A stretch of 64,000 nt of DNA from Brachypterus glaber (GCA_958510825.1 OY294045.1:7553916-7617915); one strand, 5' to 3'. Counted from the first letter of the stretch, positions 51,791-63,301 are shown. The notes: generated from the sequence alone by a model not told the origin. Made by a program: numbers and translations.

Positions 51791-52070
51791 GGTACGTTCA
51801 AGTATTACGTAACGCAAATTTTGATCATTTTGGACTAAAATTTGGTACACATGCTTAACTCGGTTGACAATACAATTTTATATAAAATTTACCCTCCCCC
51901 CAACCCCCCACACCTAAAATTAAAAAAATCCCTTTGTTACCCACATGAGATAATTTACAACTAAAATTAGGTTAGAAACTCATTTATGATAATAAAATTT
52001 TGCAATAAATTTTACGTCACCTCTCGTCTCCCACATCACCTCTTATTCGCGTATAAGTCTTACAAATATA
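51791..52070 (+). mobile_element. PIF/Harbinger-like element, one end only
   Basis: GTACGTTCAAGTATTACGTA followed by ACGCAAATTTTGATC is the terminal repeat seen at 12832. The following C-rich segment (CCCTCCCCCCAACCCCCCAC) is related inversely to 5280-5310. The right end was not found. Confidence 0.6.
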
Positions 52071-52075
52071 ACTAA

Positions 52076-52412
52076 AAAACTTGAAAATAAAATTAAATAA
52101 AAACAAGTTTTTAAAGTCCAAACCCTTCTTAATTAAGTACATATTACGTACATATAACTAAAAAGTAGAAAACTAGGTATTTATACAAATTTACAAATAC
52201 GAGATTTTTAAAAGAAGGGTTTTGGAAATGTTGCCGAAAATCAAAAAATTAAAAATTCCTAAACACTTCTTTTTTTTAAATCTCGTATTTGTAAATTTGT
52301 ATAAATATCTTGTTTTCTACTTTTTAGTTATAGGTACGTAATATGTAATTAATTAAGAAGGGTTTTAACTTAAAAAACTTGTTTTTATTTAATTTTATTT
52401 ATATTTTTGTTT
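52076..52412. mobile_element. Near-perfect palindrome, 337 bp
   Basis: AAACTTGAAAATAAAATTAA, AACCCTTCTTAATTAAGTAC, AACTAAAAAGTAGAAAAC and ACAAATTTACAAATACGAGA on the left are mirrored on the right from 52275 to 52412. Arms are about 150 bases with high identity and a central region near 52240. High arm identity suggests a recent foldback or duplication. Confidence 0.85.
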
Positions 52413-53208
52413 AATTGTAAAAAATATAATATTTTTAAAAGATTTTTATTTTTAACGAGTTCTCTAATGAAAATTTAATCTTAGGACAAAGCTATAAAGT
52501 TTACTCGTAAATAATATAATAAATTTATAGCAACAATAAATGTTAGGTAAACTTTCATAATAAATAAAAACAGATTTTTAATAAAGAAAATTGTCCAATT
52601 TTATTTCAATTTAATCGCACAATAACTAAACGTTAAATGTTTATTCTTTACTTCAAACGAAAAGAAAATACATGAAATTGAAAAACATTTCAAAGAAATC
52701 CATTGACTTGTTCTACTGTTGATATTGCCAGCTGGGTCAGCACTGCTCTATATTGTTTTTATAACTTCGTATTGAGGAATAAAAACGATACAAGCCTGCT
52801 TTATCTTCAAAAACAAACACTTTCCCACATACACAATACGTTGTCAATTAGTTATTAAAAATTTGTAATCATTCATAGTTTGTAAAAATATTGTTGTGCA
52901 ATATTTTCTCAATAAATACCACCTGTGCACCGGTGGGGGTCACCCTACCATATACTGTTACAGTATCTACAGTAGGTACTACATTTCATTGTACTATATT
53001 AGGTACTGTATTGAAAAACCAACAGCTTGACAGGGCCGGGCATAAGGGAAGCATACCCCTAAGTTTTTCCATTTGGCATATAATGGAGTGGATTCAAACG
53101 GAAAATCTTGAAAGGTAATGATTATTTTTTCAGTCATTACTATTAAAAGTATACTTTTACTTGTGGAACTAAAAATTACACAGACCCAAAGAGAAGAAAC
53201 GGTATTTA

Positions 53209-53940
53209 GGGGCTGTCCATATATTGCGTAACGCAATTTTTCAAAAAAAATTGACCCCCCCCTCCCCCCTGTGTAACAAACTGTCACATTTACCAACACC
53301 CCCCCCCCTGTGTAACGCGTAACAAAATTTTGTTTCGCAATAAATTTAACTGTATTCTCACTATTGATTCGTTTTTCCCGACAAAACAAACATGAACCTA
53401 AAATACAGTATAACATAACCTTAAAAAAAATTTACACGAAAAAATCACTCAAACTTTAAAAAAATATTCATAATCAATATCACACAGGGAAAAAATACTA
53501 CTTTTTACACTGAATGTCACATATAACACGTATATTGTTTATGCACAGGTACACAAAATAGTCAACACCTTAGTGTTCTGTAAGTACACATTCCGCGCGA
53601 AAATGTATCATCGCCGATGATTCATCGGCAATATCACGCAAGAACAGGGCCGTAAGATTTTTTTTTTAATATCAATGTCAACAGTTTTTTTACTGATTAC
53701 AATATTATTTAAATATGCATAGTTTCGTCAATTTTTGTGTGAAAAAGGGAATTATGGGCCACCAAATAGTAATTTATGTTCAAATAAAAATACATCTACC
53801 AAGCTTAGTAAATAAACATTAAATTTATTAAATTCCGTTACGTAATGTTTACCTGGACCCCCCACCTCCCCCCTGTCACAAACTGTAACAATTTCTCTGA
53901 CCCCCCCCCTAGGCGCGTTAGGTTATATATGGACAGCCCC
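53209..53940. mobile_element. PIF/Harbinger-like element, 732 bp, TTA target duplication
   Basis: The left end GGGGCTGTCCATATATTGCG and the minus-strand right end GGGGCTGTCCATATATAACC form the inverted repeats, with TTA directly outside on both sides (53206-53208 and 53941-53943). C-rich tracts with CCCTGTGTAAC or CCCTGTCAC words occur inside both ends. No transposase; the 140-codon minus-strand frame across the left end looks like chance. Confidence 0.85.
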
Positions 53941-53943
53941 TTA

Positions 53944-55274
53944 CTCTTAACTACAAATTTATTACGTATTTTTGTGCGCTAAAAATGACAAAGAAAAAGC
54001 CCCATTTTTTTTTTCAAATAAAACTCAAAAAAGGTTATTGGACGAGCTAGCTGGAAATCTTCTCTAGGATCCAAACTATTGATTTTTGGAAATTGTGCCC
54101 CCATACATTTTTGATCAAAAAAAAACTATTATATATTCAAATTTCATCTAAATTTGACCAAAACTACTTCTTGCAAGACCGGTGCATCGAGGTGCTTGAG
54201 GTTTTCAAAGTGCTGTAGCACTTAAGCTATTTAATTTTGGGAGTCGTACCCTGGAACAATTTTGATCAAAATGTCGACAACTATAACCATACGTTCATGA
54301 CCGTAGCATCAATTAAACACTGATTAGAAGCCACCGCGGTGAACCGCAAGACTGCTGTCCCCCCTCTAGGACAGAGCACCGCCAGTGTATCTATAAAAAA
54401 GCTAAAAAACCTGACAAAAAATGACTAATAGCTTGCTAACTGCCGAGGTCTAACTATAAAATATCAATGTTAGCTAAATCTGAATGAAATCACTTTTTCA
54501 TGAGAGTATAGCGAGGTACTTAGGAGGTCAGGGAGCCTTTTCACTGTCAAATTCGTTTTTGAACTATTTTGTTTTATATCGGTTAATACATAGGTTACAA
54601 GAATCGGATTTCCAAAATACGTTTTTTAAATAAAATCAAATATTATTATAATATATATTATGTACACATATTATTATTATTAAATAATGTTTTTGTACCT
54701 TTTCTTAGAAATTATAGAAAATTTTAACATAATTTGTCTATTATTACACATGATTAATTCATTTAAAAAAATTAAATATAATTTGTATATATTTTTTTAA
54801 AACTTACGCAAAATATTTTTCATGTCTTGTTAGACTTTAATTTTTTTATTTTTATTTTTTACAATTTTAATACCTAATAATATATTGAGAAACTTAGCTA
54901 GCTGTTTTTTATATATATATAAAACATTAATAATCTAAGGGGCTTAAATTGGCTTACAGTTTTTTCGATTACTTTTTGTTAAATGCTTTTAAAATTTATT
55001 ATAAAAGTATCCATCTTGCAAATTGACAGCGTAAACGTTTTTTGAGGCAAGGTAATTATAATCCCCCTTTATAAAAATACCTAATGAGGCGAACAGTTTA
55101 CGTTTATTTTGAATTAAATTTTTATATTTTTTAAAAGTTTTAATCATCCATCTTGATCAAGAAAAAATACTTGAAACTGAAAAACACAATCGACTAATTT
55201 TCTGAAAAATTGGATATTAATAAAGAAAAACTAGTGCTTTACATAATAATTTTATTATCATATAATAATTGACT
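53944..55274. other. Spacer, nothing recognised
   Basis: About 1.3 kb of AT-rich sequence without a supported gene or second copy. 54297-54420 is GC-richer (CCACCGCGGTGAACCGCAAG), possibly part of a decayed element. Confidence 0.35.
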
Positions 55275-55345
55275 CCAAAGACAGGAATTTTTAATTTTTA
55301 TTAAATATAAAAATGTTTATAATAATAATAAATATAATAAATATC
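55275..55345 (+). repeat. Probable end fragment of the hammerhead retroelement
   Basis: AAAGACAGGAATTTTTAATT followed by TATAAAAATGTTTATAATAA resembles the outer arm at 26660-26720 (AAGGACAGAAATTTTTAATT). Too short and AT-rich to be certain. Confidence 0.35.
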
Positions 55346-55540
55346 TTTTTTTTTCTATCGTTACAGTGTAATACTAACCGTATTTATTGTGGTTACAATT
55401 CATGTTCATTTTAGCCTGTAACGATAAAATTTTTTATAAATACACTGTAAAAACTGCATGTAAAAAATGTAAAAATACATGAATTTACATAGTACGGAAT
55501 AGTAAGTTTTCTATTCTGGACTATGCATAATTCATGAATT

Positions 55541-55670
55541 TATGTAAAAGAATGTAAAAGAATGTAGAAGAATGTAAAATAATGTAAAATAATGTAAAAG
55601 AATGTAAAAGAATGTAAAAGAATGTAAAAGAATGTAAAAGAATGTAAAAGAATGTAAAATAATGTAAAAA
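55541..55670 (+). repeat. 10-bp minisatellite (AATGTAAAAG), 13 units
   Basis: Thirteen exact-length units in perfect register from 55541 to 55670. Variants change only the last base (AATGTAAAAT) or one internal base (AATGTAGAAG). It is flanked by related words (CATGTAAAAAATGTAAAAAT on the left, ATTTACATTGATTTACC on the right). Confidence 0.95.
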
Positions 55671-56120
55671 ATATATTTACATTGATTTACCTATTTTTAC
55701 ATGATTTTACAATGTCGGGCTATGTTATTTTAAGACGCGCGTGCGCTTTGGACAATAACCAAGAATGCGTCGCATCATGAGATGGACCGTTTAATATTAT
55801 TATTGTTAGAGAGATAGAGACGCATGCTGCTAGGTTAAAGTTTTAAAAGTGTAAAAAAAGTAAATATTATTTATGTACGATATTTAAATGCTTTATTTGT
55901 GGCCTAAAATTTACATTCATTATAAATTACGATCTTTATCAACCAATAGATCTTTAAAGAAAGATGTAAGCAGTTTATACTCGTATTAAGGGTGCAAATC
56001 GTTTGGTTTATTAAACCAAATGAACTTTACCCTACGATATTTCAAAAAAGCTTTGACACAGAGACTTGTAATTTGGTCCAAACATTTTCTAAGTAGTAAA
56101 TATTTTTTTTCAAATTTCAA

Positions 56121-56316
56121 GTCTATGCAGAATATTACCATTCTGGACTATGTAATTTTTACCGTTCCGGTCTATGCAAAATATTACCATTATGGACTAT
56201 GTAATTTTTACTGTTCCGGTCTATGCAAAATATTACCATTACGGACTATGTAATTTTTACCATTCCGGTCTATGGCAACATATTACCATTTACGGACTAT
56301 GTAATTTAATGTAATG
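56121..56316 (+). repeat. 49-bp tandem repeat, four units
   Basis: GTCTATGC starts units at 56121, 56170, 56219 and 56268, each continuing AAAATATTACCATT, GGACTATGTAATTTTTAC, CGTTCCG. The last unit is slightly altered (TATGGCAACATATTACC). Confidence 0.93.
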
Positions 56317-57787
56317 TAATTTATTTTTACCGTGTATATTTCATCTATGTACATATTTTGTCCAACCATCATACAAATACATATTGGTAAACTGTTCTTT
56401 CGTACTTCTGGTACTCGTATGTATAGATACTATCTATCTGATCGATATACACGGTGTTTGCAGACTTTTGCGGGAAATAAAGGAAATGATTCTACACCAC
56501 AAAACAAAAAAAATTAACACAGAAACATATGTCCGGAAATAAGCCCTAAGCAAACTACGGCCCATTGAAGATGGACGACATATTGTATGAGGAACAAAAA
56601 AAGCACCAATACAATTTTAATGCTGCAGGGCGATTTTAAAACTAAGAAAAAAAAATATTCTTCACCGAAACACCTAAATAAAGGTAATATTAAAGGAGTA
56701 ATAGCCTTTTAAAAAGTAACATTTTTGGTGGCACAAAATGTTACTTTCTCTTTAATTCCATTTTTTTCTTGAAAACGGTTACTCGTACAGTGTTAAAAGT
56801 CTGCCCCAAGAAATCGTACAGTTTTACACTATATAACATTTTTTATGTATTTTTACTTAAGCAACTCATATTTTTTTCAAAAAGTCCAAAAAATATACAT
56901 AAAAAAGTTTCGGAAAAAATGTGTTAAGCCTGACACATTTTGTTCGTCTGTGCACGTCTCTGGATAGATTAAAAAAATTAACGTCAATAGTTTCAGTATA
57001 TGCCATATTTATTTGGTTCAAAGAATCTGTTTTTTCAGTGTATTTATATTATATTTAACTTATAAGGTAATTGCGTAAAGTTCAAATAGAGCTTAGTAAT
57101 TTAATTTATGTGTTAATAAGCATTCCTTAATAAGCTAATAATTACTTATTATTAAAGGTGCAATAATGCTTCTAATGATTCTCACTTAGTTAGCTAACGT
57201 CTTTCTATTAAATTCTTTGCACCTTAGGTTTTTAATTAAGGTTTATTAAAAACCTTCTTTTAAGCATAAGGATTTATTGATTTATGATTATTTTAAATTT
57301 TTTGATTTTATCCACATAATCGACGCCAAAACCTCTGTTCTTAAGGAGCGCCATTTTTAAAAGTTTAAATAGAACTGATGGGAGGATTGGTGTACACTCC
57401 AAATTTGTCCTTCAATCTTACAGTAGTTTTAACTGTAATAATTAAAGCAAATTTACAATGTCAGAATGTGAATTTACAATATTTATTAAATTAACCTCAA
57501 TATTACTGGGTTTAGTAAAATCTCAGCTCTTTTCCTGTCGGTACAATAATTTTGCATTGAAATTCATGCATGTGGTCCAAAAACCCAGCACTTTTACAGA
57601 CAGTTCCGAAAATTACCATAATAATAGCAATAAAATTACCAAAATAAAAATTCACATTTTTACATATAACTGTGAATTTACAGTATTGATTTAAATTTAC
57701 CACTTTCTTTGCTGGCAACATATGACCTACATTATTTGCTGTAAAATTACCATATTTGCATTTACAGTGTAGTGGACTACCTAGTCG
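56317..57787. other. Spacer with a loose inverted repeat near its end
   Basis: 57440-57778 is flanked by GCAAATTTACAATGTCAG and the loosely complementary ATTTGCATTTACAGTGTAG, with many TTTACA words inside. No gene is supported anywhere in this stretch. Confidence 0.35.
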
Positions 57788-58045
57788 TACACTGAAAGAA
57801 ATTACGTTCTTGGCTCAAAGTAGTCAACACTCTTGGCAGTTATTCTTTTAGCTTAAAATATGTGTATCTTCAAACAAAAGTATTTATCTTGTCTCAAGAA
57901 AAGTGTCGCTTTTGAAATATTTTTAAAATTCTCTTGGACCTGGCGCATTTGAGACAAAAACTATTTATTTTGTTTTAAGACTGTTAAAAATTAAATCATT
58001 TTAAATACTTTGGCTCGAGAATTTTTCTTTTGAGACAAGACCACT
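57788..58045 (+). repeat. Partial copy of the 639-bp dimer element
   Basis: ACACTGAAAGAAATTACGTT, TCAAACAAAAGTATTTATCT and GACCTGGCGCATTTGAG match the first 260 bases of the units at 30748 and 31387. It stops at GACAAGACCACTT, where hairpin repeat D begins. Confidence 0.8.
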
Positions 58046-58046
58046 T

Positions 58047-58260
58047 TTAAAAATATGTGTTTTATTGTATTTACAATGTCGAGTCACAAAAAACATTGTT
58101 TTTAACCTTGTCCGCAGTTTAAAGCCATACAGTGTTTCATATTTGCAGTCGAAGAAAAAGTATAGTCTACAACACGTATGGAATAGTCATTCCGCGCGAG
58201 CGGAAAGTTTTTCATTCGAGCCGGCAGGAGAGTATGACTAGTTATAGAATATACTATTCA
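58047..58260 (+). repeat. Hairpin repeat D, copy 2
   Basis: Same as 38810-39060 with a short insertion (TTTTTAACCT) after AAAACATTG and an altered hairpin (ATTCCGCGCGAGCGGAAAG). Starts at TTAAAAATATGTGTTTTATT. Confidence 0.75.
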
Positions 58261-58537
58261 GAGTTATTGAATATATTAATTTTATAAATTCCACATGGTA
58301 TAATTTTTCCCATACTAATCTATTTTAGGAAAGTTTCTCTCTACCATTATTTCTTCATATACACAAGCATTTTTTCGAATAATCTTGATCGACTCTCTAA
58401 TGTCTGTGAAAATCAATTCTGGCAATCTAACATTTACGCTATAAATATGTAAATTATTTATAAAAGTTTTATTAAAATACACGCTCTAAAATTGCATGTA
58501 CCATATACTAATAATTTAAAATTTAAATTTATTTATA

Positions 58538-58608
58538 TATTCTTTCTTTTTTTCAGGTACGTGAAAAATTAGAGATATAAACATTAGGAACACATCAAAC
58601 TGGTAAGT
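58538..58608 (+). promoter_or_regulatory. Candidate recursive splice site 2 (TTTCAG|GTACGT)
   Basis: ATTCTTTCTTTTTTTCAG ends at 58556 and is directly followed by GTACGT (58557-58562). A strong second donor, GTAAGT, begins at 58603, which would bound a 46-base exon. The Tc1/mariner-like element starts only 11 bases after that donor. Same junction sequence and strand as the site at 30510. Confidence 0.42.
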
Positions 58609-58618
58609 AACGCTCATA

Positions 58619-59310
58619 CAGTGCGGTCCAAAAGTCACCCCCCCCCTTTTAACTTTTGAACGAGTTGAGATATCGACTTCATATTTAGAACTCTTAAATA
58701 AGACAGCTTAAACTATCTTTTAGCATATATTTGATATTTTCAGTTCTTAAAATGTGAGCAGGGGGGCATGGGGGGACATTTTTTTAAATGGAAAGGGGGG
58801 TCGTGTGATACATCATTTTAAAGCTTTTAAAATTCTCTATTTAATCTAACATTTTTAAATTTTTTTAAAATGTTTTTTAAGGTTTTGATTTTTCAATTTT
58901 TTTGTGCTAAAACATTCGATTTTTTAAGTTTTTTTTTTATAAATTTTTATTTATGTCAACTAAAATTAGTTTAAAAGTATAATTAACATTTTTTTATGAT
59001 GAAATTAGGCATTTTTAAAAAATTATTTGTTTTTTTTTTTAGAGGAATATTGACATTAATACCCATTTTCAACCCCATTTTAAACCCAAAAAAAAAATTC
59101 TTTAAATTTAAAAATATGGAGTTAAATGGAGAATTTTATAAGCTTTAAAATGATGTATTACACGACCCCCCTTTCCATTTTAAGAGCTGAAAGTATTAAA
59201 TATATGCTAAAAGATAGTTTAAGTTGTCTTATTTAAAGGTTCCAAATTTGAAGTCGATATCTCCACTGGTTCAAAAGTTAAGAGGGGGGGGTGACTTTTG
59301 GACCGCTCTG
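58619..59310. mobile_element. Tc1/mariner-like foldback MITE, 692 bp, TA target duplication
   Basis: The left end CAGTGCGGTCCAAAAGTCAC and the minus-strand right end CAGAGCGGTCCAAAAGTCAC are bounded by TA on both sides (58617-58618 and 59311-59312). CAGTGCGGTCCAAAAGT-type ends are typical of Tc1/mariner elements. Arms continue inward for over 200 bases (GAGATATCGACTTC, GCTTAAACTATCTTTTAGC). No transposase. Confidence 0.9.
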
Positions 59311-59769
59311 TATATAAGACATTTCTTAGCGTTCAATATTTTTCGTTAGATTTTTAAAAACATTTAAAAACATTTTAGTGTGCTACTTCACACATTCAAT
59401 ATATCGCTAAAATGACAAGTTTTTAAAACTGACATACTATCAATAATATTACCTCGAAACATTCTAAAATCTTTCTTCGATACATATCAATCAATAAATA
59501 TATTTAGTACCAAATTGTTGAGTAACATAAGACAGATCTAACTCAATTGTTGACTCACAGAACAAAGAGAAAAAAATCTGTCTGCTGTTAAATATCTGTC
59601 GAATATCAACTTTAAAACCATATGGCGTACGGTTTCCTCTTATTAACATTACATCAAGAAAAAAGGTTAAAAGTTGATGATAGGTTTCGGCTGAGAGATG
59701 TGGAGGGATTTCAAGCAATTCTAATCAAGTGAAATAGTGAAAGACACTTGTCACAGCGCAAAACCACCT
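59311..59769. other. Spacer, a minus-strand frame of 75 codons noted
   Basis: The frame 59718-59491 (minus; begins MLEIPPHLSAETYHQLL) has a plausible amino-acid mix but no recognised domain, start context or neighbours, so it is not called as a gene. Confidence 0.3.
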
Positions 59770-60080
59770 GTTTCAGCGTCGAATTCGTGATAAAATAGTC
59801 GTGCGTCTGCTCCCGGAGCGGTCAAGCGACTGGCGACCAAACGAACGGTGACCGGTAGTTAGTAGTAACGACTCGGTAGCAGCTAGGAAAACAGGTACAT
59901 TTAAAATGCATTGGAGATGTCTCAACGACTCGGTCGCGGCTACCCGTACGCAGTCGTCAGCGACTGCGACTTTTGGGGGAAACCAAAGCTTTACAGACTG
60001 GTACTAGATAATTAGCAATACTCGGCCAATTTCAAGTACTCGCATAGGCGCCACGTCGACTCTAGCGTTGACGCGAGGTT
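59770..60080. other. CpG-rich patch
   Basis: About 310 bases with many CpG and repeated CGACT/AGTCG words (GGTCAAGCGACTGGCGACC, CAACGACTCGGTCGCGGC, CGCAGTCGTCAGCGACTGCG), in sharp contrast to its AT-rich surroundings. AAACAG|GTACAT at 59893 is donor-like. It could be a promoter-proximal exon region or the end of an unrecognised transposon. Confidence 0.4.
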
Positions 60081-60237
60081 TTAAATATTTATATTTTTAT
60101 CTATTTTTATCTTGATTTGTTTTAATGATTCCATTTAAACGAGTAAGGTGGGGAAAAAGTTATCGATAAATAAAAATTAAAAACTTTTGTATTCTTAAAA
60201 GATAAAAATCGAATGTCGGTTATTTCTTTGAAAAACA

Positions 60238-60240
<3 letters not shown>

Positions 60241-60294
<54 letters not shown>
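60241..60294. repeat. (AT)27 microsatellite
   Basis: Uninterrupted AT dinucleotides for 54 bases. The opposing open frames around it are products of the repeat. Confidence 0.98.
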
Positions 60295-60296
<2 letters not shown>

Positions 60297-60499
60297 TTAA
60301 TATGTATAGTCAATATTGTTGTGTGTAAAAAAATAGTCGTCAAATGTTTCGATTTAGTTACCTTTATAAAAATTTCTCTCATAATTCGGCAAAATTATTC
60401 CGTAAGCCTATGTTTCTGTGTTTCTTTTCAACATTGATGAGTCATAACTGAGTTTACGCCGAATACTGATAATTAGTTAAATATTTCATCGACCTATTT

Positions 60500-60548
60500 T
60501 TTAATCGTCCTACGTAGTGATATTGGTAGACTTCACAGTTTCGACTAA
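60500..60548 (-). pseudogene. Decayed hammerhead retroelement fragment
   Basis: GATATTGGTAGACTTCACAG followed by TTTCG matches the start of the ribozyme unit on the minus strand (stem I, stem III and GAAA), but CTGAAGA and stem II are lost. TTAATCGTCCTACGTAGT upstream matches the element arm. Confidence 0.6.
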
Positions 60549-60904
60549 AATTCTGTCCTCATAGATAACTAGTTGGTACAACCTGGATGTATCTATAGAT
60601 ATAAAAAGTCGGTATACCGACCATTTAAAATATTTGACCCTTTACTCCTTTTCAGTGTATATTTTCATTTGTTTTCTTAATATATTGAGAAAATGAACAG
60701 CCGCGAAACATTTCATACACGGCAGCAGCTGTATGTAAATTTGAAATTGTGAAATTTAATTTGCATTGATTCATTTTACTGCAGCTAGGGTTTAAATTGA
60801 AATTTCTTGTTTTAGAATATTTCTGAATAATATTTCAATAATGCTGAGTCATCAAACGTAATATGGCCTTATACAGAGTGACTTTTTTTTTGAAAACAAT
60901 TTTA

Positions 60905-61109
60905 GTGCGATTATAAAGTGCCGAACAGTTTGAAAAGAAAATACTCTTCGTTTGAAGCCACGCCTCTGTTAGAGTTGTGCGCGACAAGTCCATGTGATTG
61001 CTACGTACAACAGCTCGGTGGCCAGTGAAACGCACACAGCTTTCTTGCATTTTACTCATCGCTAATGCCAGTTTTTCATTAAAAAGTGTTCGGCACTTTA
61101 TAATCGCAC
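60905..61109. mobile_element. 205-bp MITE with perfect 23-bp TIRs
   Basis: GTGCGATTATAAAGTGCCGA (then ACA) at 60905-60927 is exactly complementary to 61087-61109. The target duplication is not clear. The interior is relatively GC-rich (GTTAGAGTTGTGCGCGACAA). The 74-codon minus-strand frame crossing it includes the TIRs and is not considered a gene. Confidence 0.85.
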
Positions 61110-61804
61110 GGTATGAATCAAATCCTAAGGGAAATATAGAGAATATATTCTGTCAAGAATGACAAATAAATAAATTTGTTATATTTAAGAAAATTAATTT
61201 TATCTCTTCTTTACAACACAAGCGTGCGTGCGTGAAAGTGAGACGCACTTACATTCCACACATATTTTTAATAGACACATCCGTGTGCCGAAATTTATTG
61301 AGCATGTTTTTCTGGATTGATCAACAGACAGAAAAGAAAAACTCTTTCCTGAAATCCATTAATTTCAGTGCATTTTTTTATTTTTGCAATGTTTTTCTGC
61401 ATATTTACCCGAGGTAGCACAATACAAAAACAACTATTAAATCCATACTATGGATTAAAATTGAAACAAGCCTTTAGTGATAATTAAAATGTTCCTGAAC
61501 GATAATCTAGCGCTCGCAGAAATTGTAACCAATTAACAATAAATTTTACACATGAAAGGCTTGGGGGAATAAGGGACACAAACCACATTTGTTACGTCCA
61601 CGTAGTATTAACGAATTAACTTATGTATGCAACCAGGTATTTATTTTACTGAATAACTGGTTGCCTAACATACAACGTGATGTCACACAATATTCGTGCG
61701 GTCACGAGAGAGACGAAATAACCGAACGCGTTCAGTTTGTGAGGTTAGCTTTTACTTTCAAAAATGAACAATTAGATATAAATGTAGTTAAATTAAATTA
61801 AGTG
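61110..61804. other. Spacer, nothing recognised
   Basis: AT-rich with a few balanced segments. No domain-bearing frame, no repeats matched within the window. Confidence 0.35.
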
Positions 61805-62290
61805 GCTAAGGAAGCAGGTAAAGACCGCTCTCGATGAGTGGGCTTATACCAAGCTAAAGGAGTAATGGAGGGCGGTCGACGGTTGCAGGCAAGCTAGGGT
61901 CTTCCTGGCTGGCCCAAGCAAATCAAAGACCGACTGGTTGCTGGAAAAAGGAAGAACTGCACTCAGACTTGTAGGGGTCCTCACGGGCCACTGCAAGCTA
62001 AGGAAGCACCTGACAACAATGCAGATTCTAGAGAGTCTGCTATGCCCAGTGTGCGGAAAGAATGAAACATCCTCTCATTACTTAGCCGAGTGTGTCAGAT
62101 ACGACAGGATCAGGTTGCAAGTCAAAGACTCAACTAAGAGGAACTAAGAGATCTCTCCTGGGCCAATATCCTGACCTTTATTGAATGGACGGGCAGGTTC
62201 AAGGAGGACTCAAATTAGTAAACGGCTGAGATTGCCTGGGGTGACAAAAAGGACCAGAAATGGCCTAGTTGTCCGGCTTTGGCCAACCCA
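61805..62290 (+). pseudogene. C-terminal end of a LINE polyprotein (zinc-knuckle tail)
   Basis: Translation gives WLRKQVKTALDEWAYTKLKE, a stop, then CRQARVFLAGPSKSKTDWLL, LRLVGVLTGHCKLRKHL and CPVCGKNETSSHYLAECVRY. The GH-x-L-x-x-HL stretch and C-x2-C-x7-H-x4-C are the hallmark of the C-terminus (after RNase H) of LINE polyproteins often labelled R1/I-type. A frameshift near 62140 displaces the last residues (SWANILTFIEWTGRFK). All upstream domains are missing: a strong 5' truncation. Confidence 0.85.
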
Positions 62291-62312
62291 AAAATTTACT
62301 ACTACTACTACG
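62291..62312 (+). mobile_element. (TAC)n tail of the LINE fragment
   Basis: TTACTACTACTACTAC follows GCCAACCCAAAAA directly after the coding remnant and marks the 3' end of the insertion. Confidence 0.7.
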
Positions 62313-62880
62313 GGGTACCCCAATTTACAGGAAGAAACGGCTATTTCGGTGAGTTCAAATTTACTTTCCCATTTCACAAGTTTCCCTCCAAAAGATATCC
62401 TTACGAGGGCCTCTAGCGCTCACCACATTTATAGATTCGTTCGCGTTGTTCGGGCAAGTGCAATCAATTGCGGAAAAGATCCTCTTTCAAAACTTGCTAG
62501 AAAAATAACTATTTCCGCTCTTAAGTATTTTTTCTGGGAAACTATTGGCATGTTGTTATGTTTGTAATTTACTATTTTCATACAAAATTTGAGTAAAGTT
62601 GTTGAAGCTTTTTTTGAGAAAATCGATTTTCTATTTAATTTTTTTAATTAAGAAAAATTCTCCTAGCTATCCCCTAAAACCTTGTTTAAAGTTTGTGTTT
62701 GATCTTTTAACGGCCTGTAGGCTTGTAGGCCTCTGGAAAACTTTTTTTTGCCATAACATTACTTTTTTCTCTCCGAGGTTGCTCGAAAGTAAAGACTACA
62801 ACGAATTAATCAAAAGACCCTTGATCAAGAATCTTCTTCTCGAGAACATGACTCTTGTCTTTTAAATTTAGACACTGAAT
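62313..62880. other. Spacer with a less AT-rich start
   Basis: 62313-62500 (AAAAGATATCCTTACGAGGG, GCTCACCACATTTATAGATT) stays open in the frame of the upstream remnant but matches nothing I recognise. AATTTACAG|GAAGAAACG and TTTCG|GTGAGT at 62328 and 62350 could bound a short exon, but the pyrimidine tract is poor. Confidence 0.3.
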
Positions 62881-62882
62881 AA

Positions 62883-63301
62883 TGGCCTAACCCTTATTTT
62901 TTGAGAAATACGATTTTTGCTTGAAACGGGTACTAATTAACGTATTTTATAGCTCTAGTTAATAAAAAATTCTAATATGTTACTAGAAGTGGCAAAAAAA
63001 TGCAATGAAAAATAAGGTTAGGAGTGCAAATTTTAATAATTTGTTTTTTTTCCCATCCAAATATTTACCGTTAACTATACTTAACTTAGAAAAGGTTATG
63101 AACGTATTAAAAACTAGGAAAGACAAACCTTTATAATCTTATAATGTGTGTAAGGCTTTTTTAATAATTTGCTTTTCTTGCCCCACCCAAATATTTACCG
63201 TTAATTTTTTTTTGATTAAAAATGATTATAAACCTATTTAAAACTAGCAAAGAGAAGATTTTATGCAAAACAACTTTATAAGAAATGTTTCGGTTAGGCC
63301 C
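62883..63301. repeat. Diverged tandem pair within GGCCTAACC ends
   Basis: TTTTAATAATTTG, CCAAATATTTACCGTTAA and TTAAAACTAG occur in the same order at about 63030-63116 and 63158-63248 (period about 130). GGCCTAACC (62883) and its complement GGTTAGGCC (63293) bracket the region. Confidence 0.5.

Noticed and set aside
52994..53416. 140-codon minus-strand open frame
   Set aside because: It crosses the C-rich terminal region of a TTA-flanked Harbinger-like element, has poly-Gly/Val tracts from the C runs, and shows no domain.
59491..59718. 75-codon minus-strand frame
   Set aside because: Plausible composition but no domain, splice context or second copy; kept only as a note.
60122..60437. Overlapping frames of 86 and 74 codons on both strands
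   Set aside because: Both are generated by the (AT)27 microsatellite (alternating Tyr-Ile).
60835..61059. 74-codon minus-strand frame
   Set aside because: It runs through one terminal inverted repeat of a 205-bp MITE; no domain is recognisable.
62181..62567. 128-codon frame after the LINE remnant
   Set aside because: It begins in the wrong frame of the LINE C-terminus, crosses the (TAC)n tail, and continues into unrelated sequence without a domain.
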